Assembly (NCBI GenBank): GCA_012729015.1
Contig: JAAYDY010000032.1
Span: forward strand, 1-64,000
Direction of reading: 5' to 3'
DNA from: Phycisphaerae bacterium
GTDB lineage: Bacteria > Planctomycetota > Phycisphaerae > FEN-1346 > JAACEH01
Length of the DNA: 64,000 nucleotides
Shown here: piece by piece, positions 38,300 through 45,956 of the stretch
Layout of the letters: each line of letters opens with the position of its first letter
How positions within the stretch are numbered: the first letter of the stretch is position 1
Notes under the pieces: model-generated
The model's database searches: none
The model's input: only the letters and a program-made list of their open reading frames with translations
Told to the model about the DNA's origin: nothing
Program-made: the position numbers and the translations under genes

Positions 38300-38395
38300 C
38301 GGAGCGGCCGTGGAAGCGGTACACCTGGGGCGGGCGGTACCTGGACGAACTGGTCCGCTACGAGGCCGACACGACGGCCGACGGCAGCGTGGACA
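38300..38395 (+). pseudogene. 96-bp remnant of RHS core, copy 3
   Basis: Identical by eye to 34222-34317 (offset 4078), including a base by which copy 2 differs, so it derives from the full-length copy or its close relative. It has no complete frame of its own. It marks another cassette junction, just upstream of the first secreted mini-RHS gene. Bases 38396-38572 hold no gene. Confidence 0.9.
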
Positions 38396-38572
38396 GCCGG
38401 GGGCAATGATCTGGCCGCAGCCCCGGCGCTTCTGTGGGCAGTACGCAAGCAAGAGCGATTTCGGCCGCGGCGGGAGGAAGCTGGTTCCGCGACGGTGGGC
38501 AGTTGCAGCAGGAATGAACTCGGCGGTGTTGGCGCGATGCGTCAGGCCTGTTCAGTGAACAGGGGACCCGGA

Positions 38573-39370
38573 ATGAAGTGTACGACGATGCTGGTAGTGG
38601 CTCCAATTCTGACCATGGTTCTGGGTGCAACCGACGCTGCTTTGGCGGCGCGCGATCCCGGCGGCCGCGCGGGGGCTCACGCTGACGGGATGAGTCTGTA
38701 TCAGTACGTGCGCGGGGATCCGGTTGTCGGGCTGGACCCTTGGGGACGAGAAGCAGTATTCAGGTACAAGGCGTCGGCAACCTTGGATCCCGCTGAGGGA
38801 CTGTCGGGGACTTACACGGGGGATATTCAAACTGCATACCTCACGTCGCCGGGATTCGGAGAGACAAAGCATCGATATGACGCCCCCGACTTCACTATTG
38901 ATGCATATTCGAAGGCGGAAGCGGCTGATGGAGAGTGTTGCGATGGCAAACCGCCGGACCTCTATGAGATCACGGAGGTGACCGTTACTGTCCGCGTAAG
39001 TATCAAGGTCTACATGCCGCAGTGGTCCAAGTATGCTGAGGCAAGTGCCGAGGATCGTGTCAAGTGGGACGAGTGGATCGGGAGGCTACGTGAGCATGAG
39101 CATGGACATGAGAATATCGCGACGAGCGAGACGAAGAACTTGAACGGCAGGACGCACCGTCACAACATAGAGCTGACCACATGCGAGCGGGATGCTCAGA
39201 AGGTACAGAGCACCCTGAAAGAGCTGGTGGAAGACGCAGTGAACGAGGACATGACCGGGTGGTCGTGTGACTTGGATTGGAGGCAGTCGCTCTATGACGA
39301 AGAAACCGGAGGAGTTGTGCCGTTTCGCCGGCCCCCGGAAGGTGAGCAGTCGGATGGGGCGAAGGACTGA
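38573..39370 (+). CDS. secreted mini-RHS protein: signal peptide + RHS linker + HExxH zinc-protease-like domain
   Basis: A 265-residue protein. The signal peptide (MLVVAPILTMVLGATDAALA) ends near 25 and is joined directly to the conserved RHS linker: RDPGG at 27-31, ADGM with LY-YV at 37-46, and LDPWG at 54-58. There is no RHS core at all. The remaining ~205 residues contain HEHGH (His175-Glu176-His179) in the setting 'LREHEHGHENIA', matching HExxH zinc metallopeptidases of the DUF922 type. Several Cys are present. I chose ATG 38573, which exposes the signal peptide; the ribosome-binding site is weak. An exported protease toxin is inferred; a lipoprotein gene follows 72 bases downstream. Confidence 0.75.
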   Translation: MKCTTMLVVAPILTMVLGATDAALAARDPGGRAGAHADGMSLYQYVRGDPVVGLDPWGREAVFRYKASATLDPAEGLSGTYTGDIQTAYLTSPGFGETKHRYDAPDFTIDAYSKAEAADGECCDGKPPDLYEITEVTVTVRVSIKVYMPQWSKYAEASAEDRVKWDEWIGRLREHEHGHENIATSETKNLNGRTHRHNIELTTCERDAQKVQSTLKELVEDAVNEDMTGWSCDLDWRQSLYDEETGGVVPFRRPPEGEQSDGAKD

Positions 39371-39442
39371 GGGCTGTCGGAGGCACCTGGTATCTGAGAG
39401 CTCCTCGCACCAACGCGAGCTCGTTGTGAGGAGGTGCGCACT

Positions 39443-40060
39443 ATGAGGAAGTCCTTTGTGCCGGGCGCAGATGGCCTGTTGCTGGCGTGGCTCCTGGTTG
39501 TGTCTTCCGGGTGCGTTCCAGAAGTCCGTTGCCCTCCCGTTGCTTCACAGGGCCAAGAGAGGCAGCCGTTGACCGCTGCGGAGGGCCAGGCAGCAAGAGT
39601 AGACAACCTGAGATTTGCGGCCTTCTGTTTCCCGGATGGAGACGCCTGGGTCCTGCTTCTGGAGGTCACCAGTCTTGGCGGGGAAGGCGTGCTTGTTGCA
39701 CGGGAGCCGGATGAGTTCTCCGGCCACTACATCTCGAACACCGTCCAGGGGGCTCCATGGGGGTTCCTCAAGGCCAGGGTGCGGACTCGGGACGCGAGCG
39801 GGCAGCGTCGTCCGGCACAGCTTGACTATAGTCCTGTCAATTTCGTCTACCTGGAGGCCGGAGATTGTTTCAGGCGGAGATGCAGACTGGCGGTCTCGAA
39901 CGTCAGCGGGATACGTGACCTGAGGATGACGTATTTCGTGCATGATGGACCGAGTTTCCGACACAAGCCCTTTGCCGGCGAGGTGTTACTGCCCGAGGTG
40001 CCGCTGCTGGAGCGACCGGCCGGAGGAGGCGACGTCCGGGACGGCACTGTGGGCCGCTAG
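39443..40060 (+). CDS. lipoprotein, putative partner of the mini-RHS protease
   Basis: A 205-residue lipoprotein: signal peptide with lipobox (VSSGC), then a soluble, beta-rich domain of unknown family with two Cys. ATG 39443 has GAGGAGG about 9 bases upstream; an in-frame GTG at 39434 is too close to that site. It directly follows the HExxH mini-RHS gene and would be anchored facing the periplasm, where an exported protease would act. Immunity function is inferred from context only. Confidence 0.65.
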   Translation: MRKSFVPGADGLLLAWLLVVSSGCVPEVRCPPVASQGQERQPLTAAEGQAARVDNLRFAAFCFPDGDAWVLLLEVTSLGGEGVLVAREPDEFSGHYISNTVQGAPWGFLKARVRTRDASGQRRPAQLDYSPVNFVYLEAGDCFRRRCRLAVSNVSGIRDLRMTYFVHDGPSFRHKPFAGEVLLPEVPLLERPAGGGDVRDGTVGR

Positions 40061-40169
40061 GCGGGAAGCCAGGGCCGGCATGCCTGCGGCTGACACACGG
40101 GCCGAGCAGGCAGGTGGTATCGGGGGGCGTCGCCTGATATGGCGCGGCATCGTTGTCGGGGGACACACC

Positions 40170-41369
40170 GTGAGATGCAGGAACCGCCGCACGAGTAGGT
40201 GTTCGCCAATCTCCCTGTCCCCGCGCGAATGTTCTTTCTGCTGGCGATATCGGATCCTCTGGCTTTCGCTGATTGCTGTTGCTGTCATGACAGGAGCCCT
40301 CTTGCGGTATTTCACCGGTTCGTCCGACCTGCCCACGCGAGTTCCGGCGCCTGCGGCGGCCACCGCACAACCTCTGCCTACCACAGATCAGAAGGCCTTC
40401 TCTCTCGAGAGGCTCGTGAACATGACTCCTGAGGAACTGGCCGGCGTGGACATTGCGGAGACCAATCTGCTATGCGCCACGGGACTGAAGGGGGCGGACG
40501 GACTCGATGTCGGTCGTTGCCTCTTGCGGCTCGATGAGTACGCCCAATGGGTCAGGCACTACACCGAGCAGAGCCTATGGGACTTCCTCAGGCGTCCACA
40601 CGACTTCAAGAACTCCGAGGCGAGATTCCGCGTGCTTCTGCTCATATCCGTTCTGCAGAAGGAATACGGAGTTCACTACAACGAGCAGGGCGAGCGGACG
40701 TGCGATTTCTCGAACTCCAAGAATCCCTTCATACACGGGATGATCGACGATGCCAACGGCGGCACGTGTGCTTCGATGCCGGTCATGTACGTGGCCGTAG
40801 GCCGCCGGCTCGGCTATCCCATGAAGCTGGTTCTGGCAAAGACCCACGTTTTCGCCCGTTGGGACAACCCGAAGACGGGCGAGCAGTTCAACGTCGAAGG
40901 CACCAACGCGCGATTTGACGCTCATCCCGACAGTTACTACCGGAACTGGCCTTACCCGATCAGCGACGAGGAGGTGCAGCAGGGGTGGTACCTGAAGTCT
41001 CTGACGCCTTCCGAGGAACTCGCTGTGTTCCTTCAGAATCGTGCCCACTGCCTCATAGACAGCGGGCGGTTCTCCGAGGCCAGGGCTGCGTTTGTCCACA
41101 GCTTCCGTCTGGCGCCGCACAACCCATTGGGAAGAGTGCAGATTGCCAGTGTCACACGGCCCAGGGGGCTGGGCCGCGCCGTGTCCACGCAGTACAGCAT
41201 TCCCGGCCGGGCGTTCGTGGACGAGTTCTCGGCACCGGCCGTTAACCCTGATCCGTTGGCTGACATAGAGAAGATCAACGCCATGACGCGAGCCAACTTG
41301 GGATGGGTGGTGCCGGATGAAACACGCCCCCACCGCGTTCAGCCATCGGAACCTGCGATCGCACCATGA
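40170..41369 (+). CDS. membrane-anchored transglutaminase-like (Cys-His) protein
   Basis: About 399 residues. One transmembrane helix (ILWLSLIAVAVMTGALLRYF) near 40-60, then a papain-like transglutaminase fold: 'GGTCASMPVMYVAVGRRLGYP' with probable catalytic Cys200 and 'LAKTHVFARW' with His226, followed by 'EQFNVEGTN'. A TPR-like helix (AHCLIDSGRFSEARAAFVHSF) follows. It resembles SirB1/transglutaminase-like proteins. The start is uncertain: GTG 40170 has GGGGGA upstream, and ATG 40080 is also in frame. Its stop overlaps the next start by 4 bases, so it is coupled to the second mini-RHS gene and may process, cross-link or activate it. Confidence 0.7.
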   Translation: MRCRNRRTSRCSPISLSPRECSFCWRYRILWLSLIAVAVMTGALLRYFTGSSDLPTRVPAPAAATAQPLPTTDQKAFSLERLVNMTPEELAGVDIAETNLLCATGLKGADGLDVGRCLLRLDEYAQWVRHYTEQSLWDFLRRPHDFKNSEARFRVLLLISVLQKEYGVHYNEQGERTCDFSNSKNPFIHGMIDDANGGTCASMPVMYVAVGRRLGYPMKLVLAKTHVFARWDNPKTGEQFNVEGTNARFDAHPDSYYRNWPYPISDEEVQQGWYLKSLTPSEELAVFLQNRAHCLIDSGRFSEARAAFVHSFRLAPHNPLGRVQIASVTRPRGLGRAVSTQYSIPGRAFVDEFSAPAVNPDPLADIEKINAMTRANLGWVVPDETRPHRVQPSEPAIAP

Positions 41370-42169
41370 ACCAGAGCGAGAGGATGCGTCATATGCCACG
41401 AATCATACTGAGGAAGGTTGTCCTGACGTCGACCATTCTTCTGCTTGCAGCAGGCCCGGTTCTCGCCATGCGCGATCCCGGCGGCCGCAGGGGGCCGTAT
41501 GCGGATGGGATGGATCTGTATGAGTACGTGACCAGCTCTCCGGTCAAGGCCGTAGATGGCCTTGGACTGAACTCGCTGACCATCACGAAAGTGCCGGGAT
41601 GGTTTGACGACAAGCGCATCGGCAGCAAGAGTGGCGCCAAGGGCCAGATGAGGTCCGCCTACAACGTCAAGGTCGGTGATTGCATCTGCGACGAGGACAA
41701 GAGGAAGTGGTGGATATCGAGTGTTGACGCAACGGTGGAACTGAGCATCAGCCTGAATGCTGACAAGATCACCGGGGAAGTTGACGCGACGAAAGCGAAG
41801 GAGGCGACGATCGACACTGTCTACGGACACGAGCAGAGACACGTGCGGGCTGTTGAAGCGGCCTTGAACGAGCACAGGCAGACTATCGTGAACGCGATGG
41901 ATCGGATGACAAACACGTTTTACACAAGCAAGAACAGCTGCGACAGAACAAGGAAGAGGACCAAAGGTGTCATCGATGAGATCAAGAAAACGTTGAAGCT
42001 CGGCTTCGGGCACTCAAATGCTAAACCTGGCAGCGAAGCGAATCCTTACGGCAAACCGGCCGAAGGCAAGCCGTATCCTCCTGATCCGGCACCGGACAAG
42101 GAACCGCAAGAGGGCAGGATACCGCATGAAGGAGATGACGCATGGACAGTCGATCCCGTATACCGATGA
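41366..42169 (+). CDS. second secreted mini-RHS protein with HExxH domain
   Basis: A 267-residue paralogue of the gene at 38573. The signal peptide ends near 34 (LLLAAGPVLA) and is joined to RDPGG at 36-40, ADGM with LY-YV at 46-55, and VDGLG at 63-67. The linker DNA is closely alike in the two genes, but the C-terminal domains differ. This one carries HEQRH (His155-Glu156-His159) in 'YGHEQRHVRAVEAAL', again a zinc-protease motif, then a Pro-rich tail. The start overlaps the transglutaminase stop (ATGA); ATG 41393 with GAGAGG upstream is an alternative. The end overlaps the WG-repeat gene. Confidence 0.75.
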   Translation: MNQSERMRHMPRIILRKVVLTSTILLLAAGPVLAMRDPGGRRGPYADGMDLYEYVTSSPVKAVDGLGLNSLTITKVPGWFDDKRIGSKSGAKGQMRSAYNVKVGDCICDEDKRKWWISSVDATVELSISLNADKITGEVDATKAKEATIDTVYGHEQRHVRAVEAALNEHRQTIVNAMDRMTNTFYTSKNSCDRTRKRTKGVIDEIKKTLKLGFGHSNAKPGSEANPYGKPAEGKPYPPDPAPDKEPQEGRIPHEGDDAWTVDPVYR

Positions 42170-43365
42170 GCAAGCTGGCGGGGCGGCTTCGTCCCGTCTG
42201 GGGCGCAGGGATGGCCTTGCTCTGTCTGGGGCTTGGGTCGTGTGAGCATCATGCGGCCGCACCGTCCCCTGTGGTCGGCGCGCCATCGGGCATCGACCTG
42301 ACCCGCGTCGTCTGCATCAGAAGCCACAAGCAAGGCCAGTCCCATGCGTATTACGACCGCTACACAGGCCAGCCGACGCCGATAGCGAGCCTGGCGTTGG
42401 ACATCGCTGGAGGCACAGCCGAGTTCGCCGAGGGGCTGGTCGCGGCTCACAGGCCCTCGAAAACGATTCACGATAGCCCCGCGGGGTATGTCGATGCGGC
42501 GGGACGCGTGGTGATACCGTTTCAGTACGAGTGGGCGGCGCGATTCCACGAAGGGCGTGCGACGGTTGCCGTCGACGGCAAGTTTGGCCTCATCGATTCC
42601 AGGGGAAGCTGGGTTGTCCCTCCGGGCAAGTACGACGTCGTCGGCAGCGTCAACGACGGGCGGTGCACGTTCCGTGTCGGCGACAAGTGGGGTATTCTCG
42701 ACCGCGATGGAGTTGTAATGGTACCTCCACGTTACCGACAACTGACCAGTTACGGTGACGGGCGGTGTCTGGCCGAATACGATGAGTCGCGCTACGCGTG
42801 TCTCGATCTGAACGGGCAGGTCTGCTTCAAGCTTCCCAGGGGAGCCGAGGCCGTTGGGTGGGAACGCGGGGGCAGCACATTCGAGGACGGGCTGGTGCGG
42901 ATCGAGTTCTCGCCTCCTCTTGCCGAAGGGCTCTACGGCTACGTCGACACGACGGGGCGCGTGGTGGTCGAGCCGATCTACAGTCAGGCGGGCGATTTCT
43001 CCGAGGGTCTCGCTCCGGTGAGCAAGAACGCGACGACAGGATTCAACGACGATCCGTCATCGGAGTATGAGTGGGTCCCGGGGAAAGACGACGCCTGGGG
43101 GTTCATCGACACCAACGGGCGGGTGGTGATTCCATTCAAGTTTGTGCGAGTCGGCCGCTTCTCCTGCGGGCTGGCACGGGCGCGGCAGGGAGACGCGTGG
43201 GGTTACATCGACCGGGCCGGCAACTTCGTCGTTCCTCCCACCTATGAGGACGTCTACGATTTCCGGGACGGCATAGCGCGGGTCATCCTGGACAACAAAT
43301 ACGCCTTCATCGATCTGACGGGCCGCATCGTCGTCAGGACGAACGAGGAGGTGTCGAGGTTCTGA
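42142..43365 (+). CDS. WG-repeat lipoprotein, putative partner of second mini-RHS protein
   Basis: A 407-residue lipoprotein. The lipobox is LGSC after a hydrophobic signal. The body is about seven WG/beta repeats of ~45-50 residues of the form 'G(Y/F)IDxxGRVVIPFxY...F.eG.A.V' (for example WGFIDTNGRVVIPFKFVRV, WGYIDRAGNFVVPPTYEDV), which usually bind proteins. ATG 42142 has AAGGAGA upstream; ATG 42166 overlaps the previous stop as ATGA and is an alternative. The 28-base overlap couples it to the second HExxH mini-RHS gene. Periplasmic inhibition of that protein is a reasonable inference. Confidence 0.8.
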   Translation: MDSRSRIPMSKLAGRLRPVWGAGMALLCLGLGSCEHHAAAPSPVVGAPSGIDLTRVVCIRSHKQGQSHAYYDRYTGQPTPIASLALDIAGGTAEFAEGLVAAHRPSKTIHDSPAGYVDAAGRVVIPFQYEWAARFHEGRATVAVDGKFGLIDSRGSWVVPPGKYDVVGSVNDGRCTFRVGDKWGILDRDGVVMVPPRYRQLTSYGDGRCLAEYDESRYACLDLNGQVCFKLPRGAEAVGWERGGSTFEDGLVRIEFSPPLAEGLYGYVDTTGRVVVEPIYSQAGDFSEGLAPVSKNATTGFNDDPSSEYEWVPGKDDAWGFIDTNGRVVIPFKFVRVGRFSCGLARARQGDAWGYIDRAGNFVVPPTYEDVYDFRDGIARVILDNKYAFIDLTGRIVVRTNEEVSRF

Positions 43366-44402
43366 GTGGGCGGTCTTCGTGGAAGGTCATAGGTGCCAGT
43401 GCAGGTAGGTTGCAGTGGTCTCTGTGTGTTCCAGTGCCGTTGCACGGACGAACCCCGTGGCAGTTGGTGTCAAGGGCCTCTCACGCTTCGGATCACAGGT
43501 GGTCCCTGGGCTGGTCAGGCAGCCTGTTCCGGATAGACCTGGAGACTGCGTTGTCATGAAGTCTTCAGGTTTCGAGGGGAGCAGTATTGTAGCCCTGCGG
43601 GGCACGTGGTGGCGGCCGAAGGTTCGTTCTCTCCGGTGAACTCCCCAGTCTTTGGGCGTCTCGGCCACCTCATGACTTTCGGGCGGGGTACCTGAAGGTA
43701 CCCGGGGCCAAAGTCATTTCGCTGGCAAATGCATAACCCATTACAGGGCAACGCGTTATGGTGACGCCGTTTGCTGGGGTTCAGGCAACGAGCCGGAGGC
43801 CTCCAGCCGCAGCGAACAAACGTCGGTGTTGACGCGTTCTTTGTCGTCGGGCATCCGCTTTGAAGCGACGTGGCCACGATGCCGTGGCATCCAGTCCATG
43901 CGGCCATGTCGTTCAGCACATCTCTTGTCTGCTGCGGCGTTGGCGCAAGTGCGGAGGTTGCCTCGCCGCGCCTCCCAGCCATACCCGACCCAAGGTTCCA
44001 CATTATCCAACGGGTACATTGGGCTTGCTGTTCCGGCAAGCCCCTCCTCCGGCACCATCGAAGTTCAACGGGCACAAGGCGTGACGCCGAGTGCCCTTCT
44101 TTTCTGCCCTAAGGTGCCAAAAAAGCAGGTCATCGACAAGTCACGTGACTCGAGCAGTCTTCTGCACCATCGAGGATGGGCTTCCTGTAGATGCAGCAGA
44201 GTCCTCGTCTTCTTCCCATCATCTGTACCGCAAGCCTCCACGTGACGGATATCTGTATGATACCACCTCCTGGAGTCAAGAGCAGGACGTCCCCCTGCGC
44301 GGCTGCTTAATTTCGGGCCGAGACGCGCTATAAACAGATGACGGGGCCTCTTAGCGTGTGGCCAAGGGAGCATCCCGGGAGACAGGAACGAAGGGAGACA
44401 GG
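43366..44402. other. about 1 kb without a convincing gene
   Basis: Several frames of 70-170 codons exist on both strands, but none has a good ribosome-binding site, signal or recognisable domain, and they overlap one another. The palindrome at 43673-43716 is the only clear structure. The segment may be a decayed cassette at the end of the RHS array. Confidence 0.5.
43673..43716. repeat. 44-base imperfect palindrome
   Basis: TGACTTT at the left end pairs with AAAGTCA at the right end, and GGGTACC pairs with GGTACCC around a TGAA tetraloop, giving a long hairpin. It lies 300 bases after the WG-repeat gene, with no T-run. It could be a terminator-like structure, a protein-binding site or a mobile-element end. 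Confidence 0.6.
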
Positions 44403-44627
44403 ATGGAGAAGTCAGGAGCAGGCGAGGGCAGGAGGCAGGGAACAGGCCAGGGCAGCGGATCGGTGACCGGGCAGGAGAGTGCCACGGAGGCGCTGAAACT
44501 GCGCGTGGCGACGGCGCAGCTGGATTTCCTCAGGCTGGTGGCGCGGGCCATTGTTCAGGCCCGGGCGGAGAAGGAGCATGCGGCACCGGCCGCTGGAGGC
44601 GGCCCGTGCGGGGCGGACCGGCGCTGA
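44403..44627 (+). CDS. small hypothetical protein (74 aa)
   Basis: A 74-residue frame with a GGGAGACAGG ribosome-binding region before the ATG. The first 25 residues are Gly/Gln/Ser-rich; then an amphipathic helix (ATEALKLRVATAQLDFLRLVARAIVQARAEKEHA) that could dimerise. No family is recognised. It is the first of four small co-directional genes around csrA. Confidence 0.5.
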   Translation: MEKSGAGEGRRQGTGQGSGSVTGQESATEALKLRVATAQLDFLRLVARAIVQARAEKEHAAPAAGGGPCGADRR

Positions 44628-44696
44628 TCCACGGCCGGCCCCGTGGGGGCGAAGTCGAAGGGACGGGAAACGGTAGCAGGCGTTATGTCGGGCCGA

Positions 44697-44757
44697 CCGG
44701 GGGGGGCAAGGAGTCCCCGGCCGGCCCTCTTCTTCATCGGCGGACGGCTGTCCGCCG
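44697..44757 (+). promoter_or_regulatory. two hairpins upstream of csrA, one with a GGA loop
   Basis: CCGGGG (44697-44702) pairs with CCCCGG (44715-44720), exposing AAGGA in the loop, the usual presentation of a CsrA-binding GGA. A second hairpin has an 8-bp stem CGGCGGAC / GTCCGCCG (44738-44757). They lie 34-94 bases before csrA. Autoregulation by CsrA is possible; the second hairpin may also attenuate transcription. Confidence 0.4.
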
Positions 44758-44790
44758 TCCAGGATGGTTCTGATTGAAAGGAGCACTGGC

Positions 44791-44997
44791 GTGCTGATTC
44801 TGTCGAGACGTGTGAGCGAGGAGTTGTGGATCGGTCCGAGCATCCGAGTGAAGGTGGTCGCGATCCGGGGCAGGCAGGCGGTTCTGGCGATCGACTGCCC
44901 TCCGGGCATCGGCGTGGACCGGGCCGAGGTCCGCCGTCGGGTCATGCGGGAGGGCCGTCATCGTGGCGCTGCCCCGTCGCCCCCCGTCGGCACCTAA
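44791..44997 (+). CDS. csrA: CsrA-family RNA-binding regulator
   Basis: A 68-residue CsrA/RsmA homologue. 'LILSRRVSEELWIG' matches the first strand, and 'IRVKVVAIRGRQAVLAIDCPPGIGVDRAEVRRRV' covers the remaining strands and helix, including the conserved Arg of the RNA-binding face near the end. CsrA dimers bind GGA hairpins in mRNA leaders and control translation. I chose GTG 44791 because AAAGGAGC lies at a normal distance and it gives the family N-terminus; the upstream ATG adds nine extra residues. The copy is divergent (a Trp at the usual hydrophobic position 14) and sits next to accessory genes, so it may be element-borne rather than the housekeeping copy. Confidence 0.85.
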   Translation: MLILSRRVSEELWIGPSIRVKVVAIRGRQAVLAIDCPPGIGVDRAEVRRRVMREGRHRGAAPSPPVGT

Positions 44998-45131
44998 GCC
45001 CCCACTCTCACCGGGGAAGGCGGCGCGAGTCCCACAGTCGCCGCTCCCGGGCCGCTATCCCGCGGCTCGAGCGGCGTCCAGGTGATGTCCGAGCGGTTAG
45101 AGAATCTGCCGTCTGAAGGAGTACCCCCACT

Positions 45132-45503
45132 GTGGGTGGCAAGGGAAGGTCGTGGGCCTGGTGGCTGACTCTGGTTCTGCTGAGTCAGGCCGGCTGCGAC
45201 GACAGTGAGGCGCGCCATGCGCGCCTGATGGAGCAGCAGCTTCGGGAGGCGAACCAGCGGGCATCTGAAGCTCGCGAGGAGACACGAAGGCTATGGAGTG
45301 AACGGGAGCGGGACCGCCGCGTGCTGGTGGCTGGGGAGCGCGAGGCCCGGGCCGACCGCGAGGCGGCGCTGCTGCTGTGGCAGGCGACAGCAATCGCCCT
45401 GCTGGTCACGCTGGCGCTGCTGGCCTGGCAGGTTCGGGCCAGGCGGCTGGCGGAGCGGCGGTCCGGGACGATGCAGCAGTCGGAAGGAGCACAGGATGAA
45501 TGA
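45132..45503 (+). CDS. small lipoprotein/membrane protein with coiled coil
   Basis: A 123-residue protein. A signal with lipobox-like 'LLSQAGC' near 16-22, a charged coiled coil (ARHARLMEQQLREANQRASEAREETRRLW) to ~75, then a transmembrane helix (LLWQATAIALLVTLALLAWQV). An AGGAGTACC ribosome-binding site precedes the GTG. It resembles phage-type spanin or lysis-accessory proteins in layout only. It is coupled to the next gene by an 8-base overlap. Confidence 0.55.
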   Translation: MGGKGRSWAWWLTLVLLSQAGCDDSEARHARLMEQQLREANQRASEAREETRRLWSERERDRRVLVAGEREARADREAALLLWQATAIALLVTLALLAWQVRARRLAERRSGTMQQSEGAQDE

Positions 45504-45825
45504 CGAGAAGGTGTCGGCTGTGTGGAGGAGGGCCACGGTGGCGGCGGGGTTGCTGCTGCTGGGGCTGATGGCGGGTGTGCTGTGGCGTGAGTCGCCGCGG
45601 GAGAGTGATCCGGAACTGGCTCGCGCGGCGCGGCAGGCGATCGAGACGGCCCGCGAGGCGCAGAGCAGAAACGATGCGGCGTACCTGGCCGCCGGCCGTT
45701 ACCGGCTGGCGGCCGTCGCCGTCGGCGTGACGGTCCCGCTGGTCGCGGCGGTTGTGTTGGTGGTGGTATGCCGCAGGGGCGCGGCGAGCCTCGGGGGACA
45801 GAACGAATGTGGATCGCAGAAATGA
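45496..45825 (+). CDS. small two-helix membrane protein
   Basis: A 109-residue protein with two hydrophobic helices (TVAAGLLLLGLMAGVLW near 13-30 and AAVAVGVTVPLVAAVVLVVVC near 73-93) around a short charged loop. AAGGAGCACAGG precedes ATG 45496, which overlaps the upstream stop. The loop between the helices (SDPELARAARQAIETAREAQ) resembles the coiled coil of the preceding protein, suggesting the two interact. Function unknown. Confidence 0.55.
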   Translation: MNDEKVSAVWRRATVAAGLLLLGLMAGVLWRESPRESDPELARAARQAIETAREAQSRNDAAYLAAGRYRLAAVAVGVTVPLVAAVVLVVVCRRGAASLGGQNECGSQK

Positions 45826-45956
45826 GTGGCTCTGGGGCATCGCTCTGCTTGCGGTAGCCGGTGGGGGCGTGAGTGCCCTTGACCGACTGAGGTTCTGTGG
45901 TACGCTGGAGATAGAGTGAGAGTGAGGCGGAGACCAGTTATGAGCGAGGGAAGAAA

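Noticed and set aside
43554..44373. Frames of 100-173 codons on the - strand in the gap after the WG-repeat gene
   Set aside because: No ribosome-binding sites, unusual residue composition and no family resemblance. Treated as non-coding.
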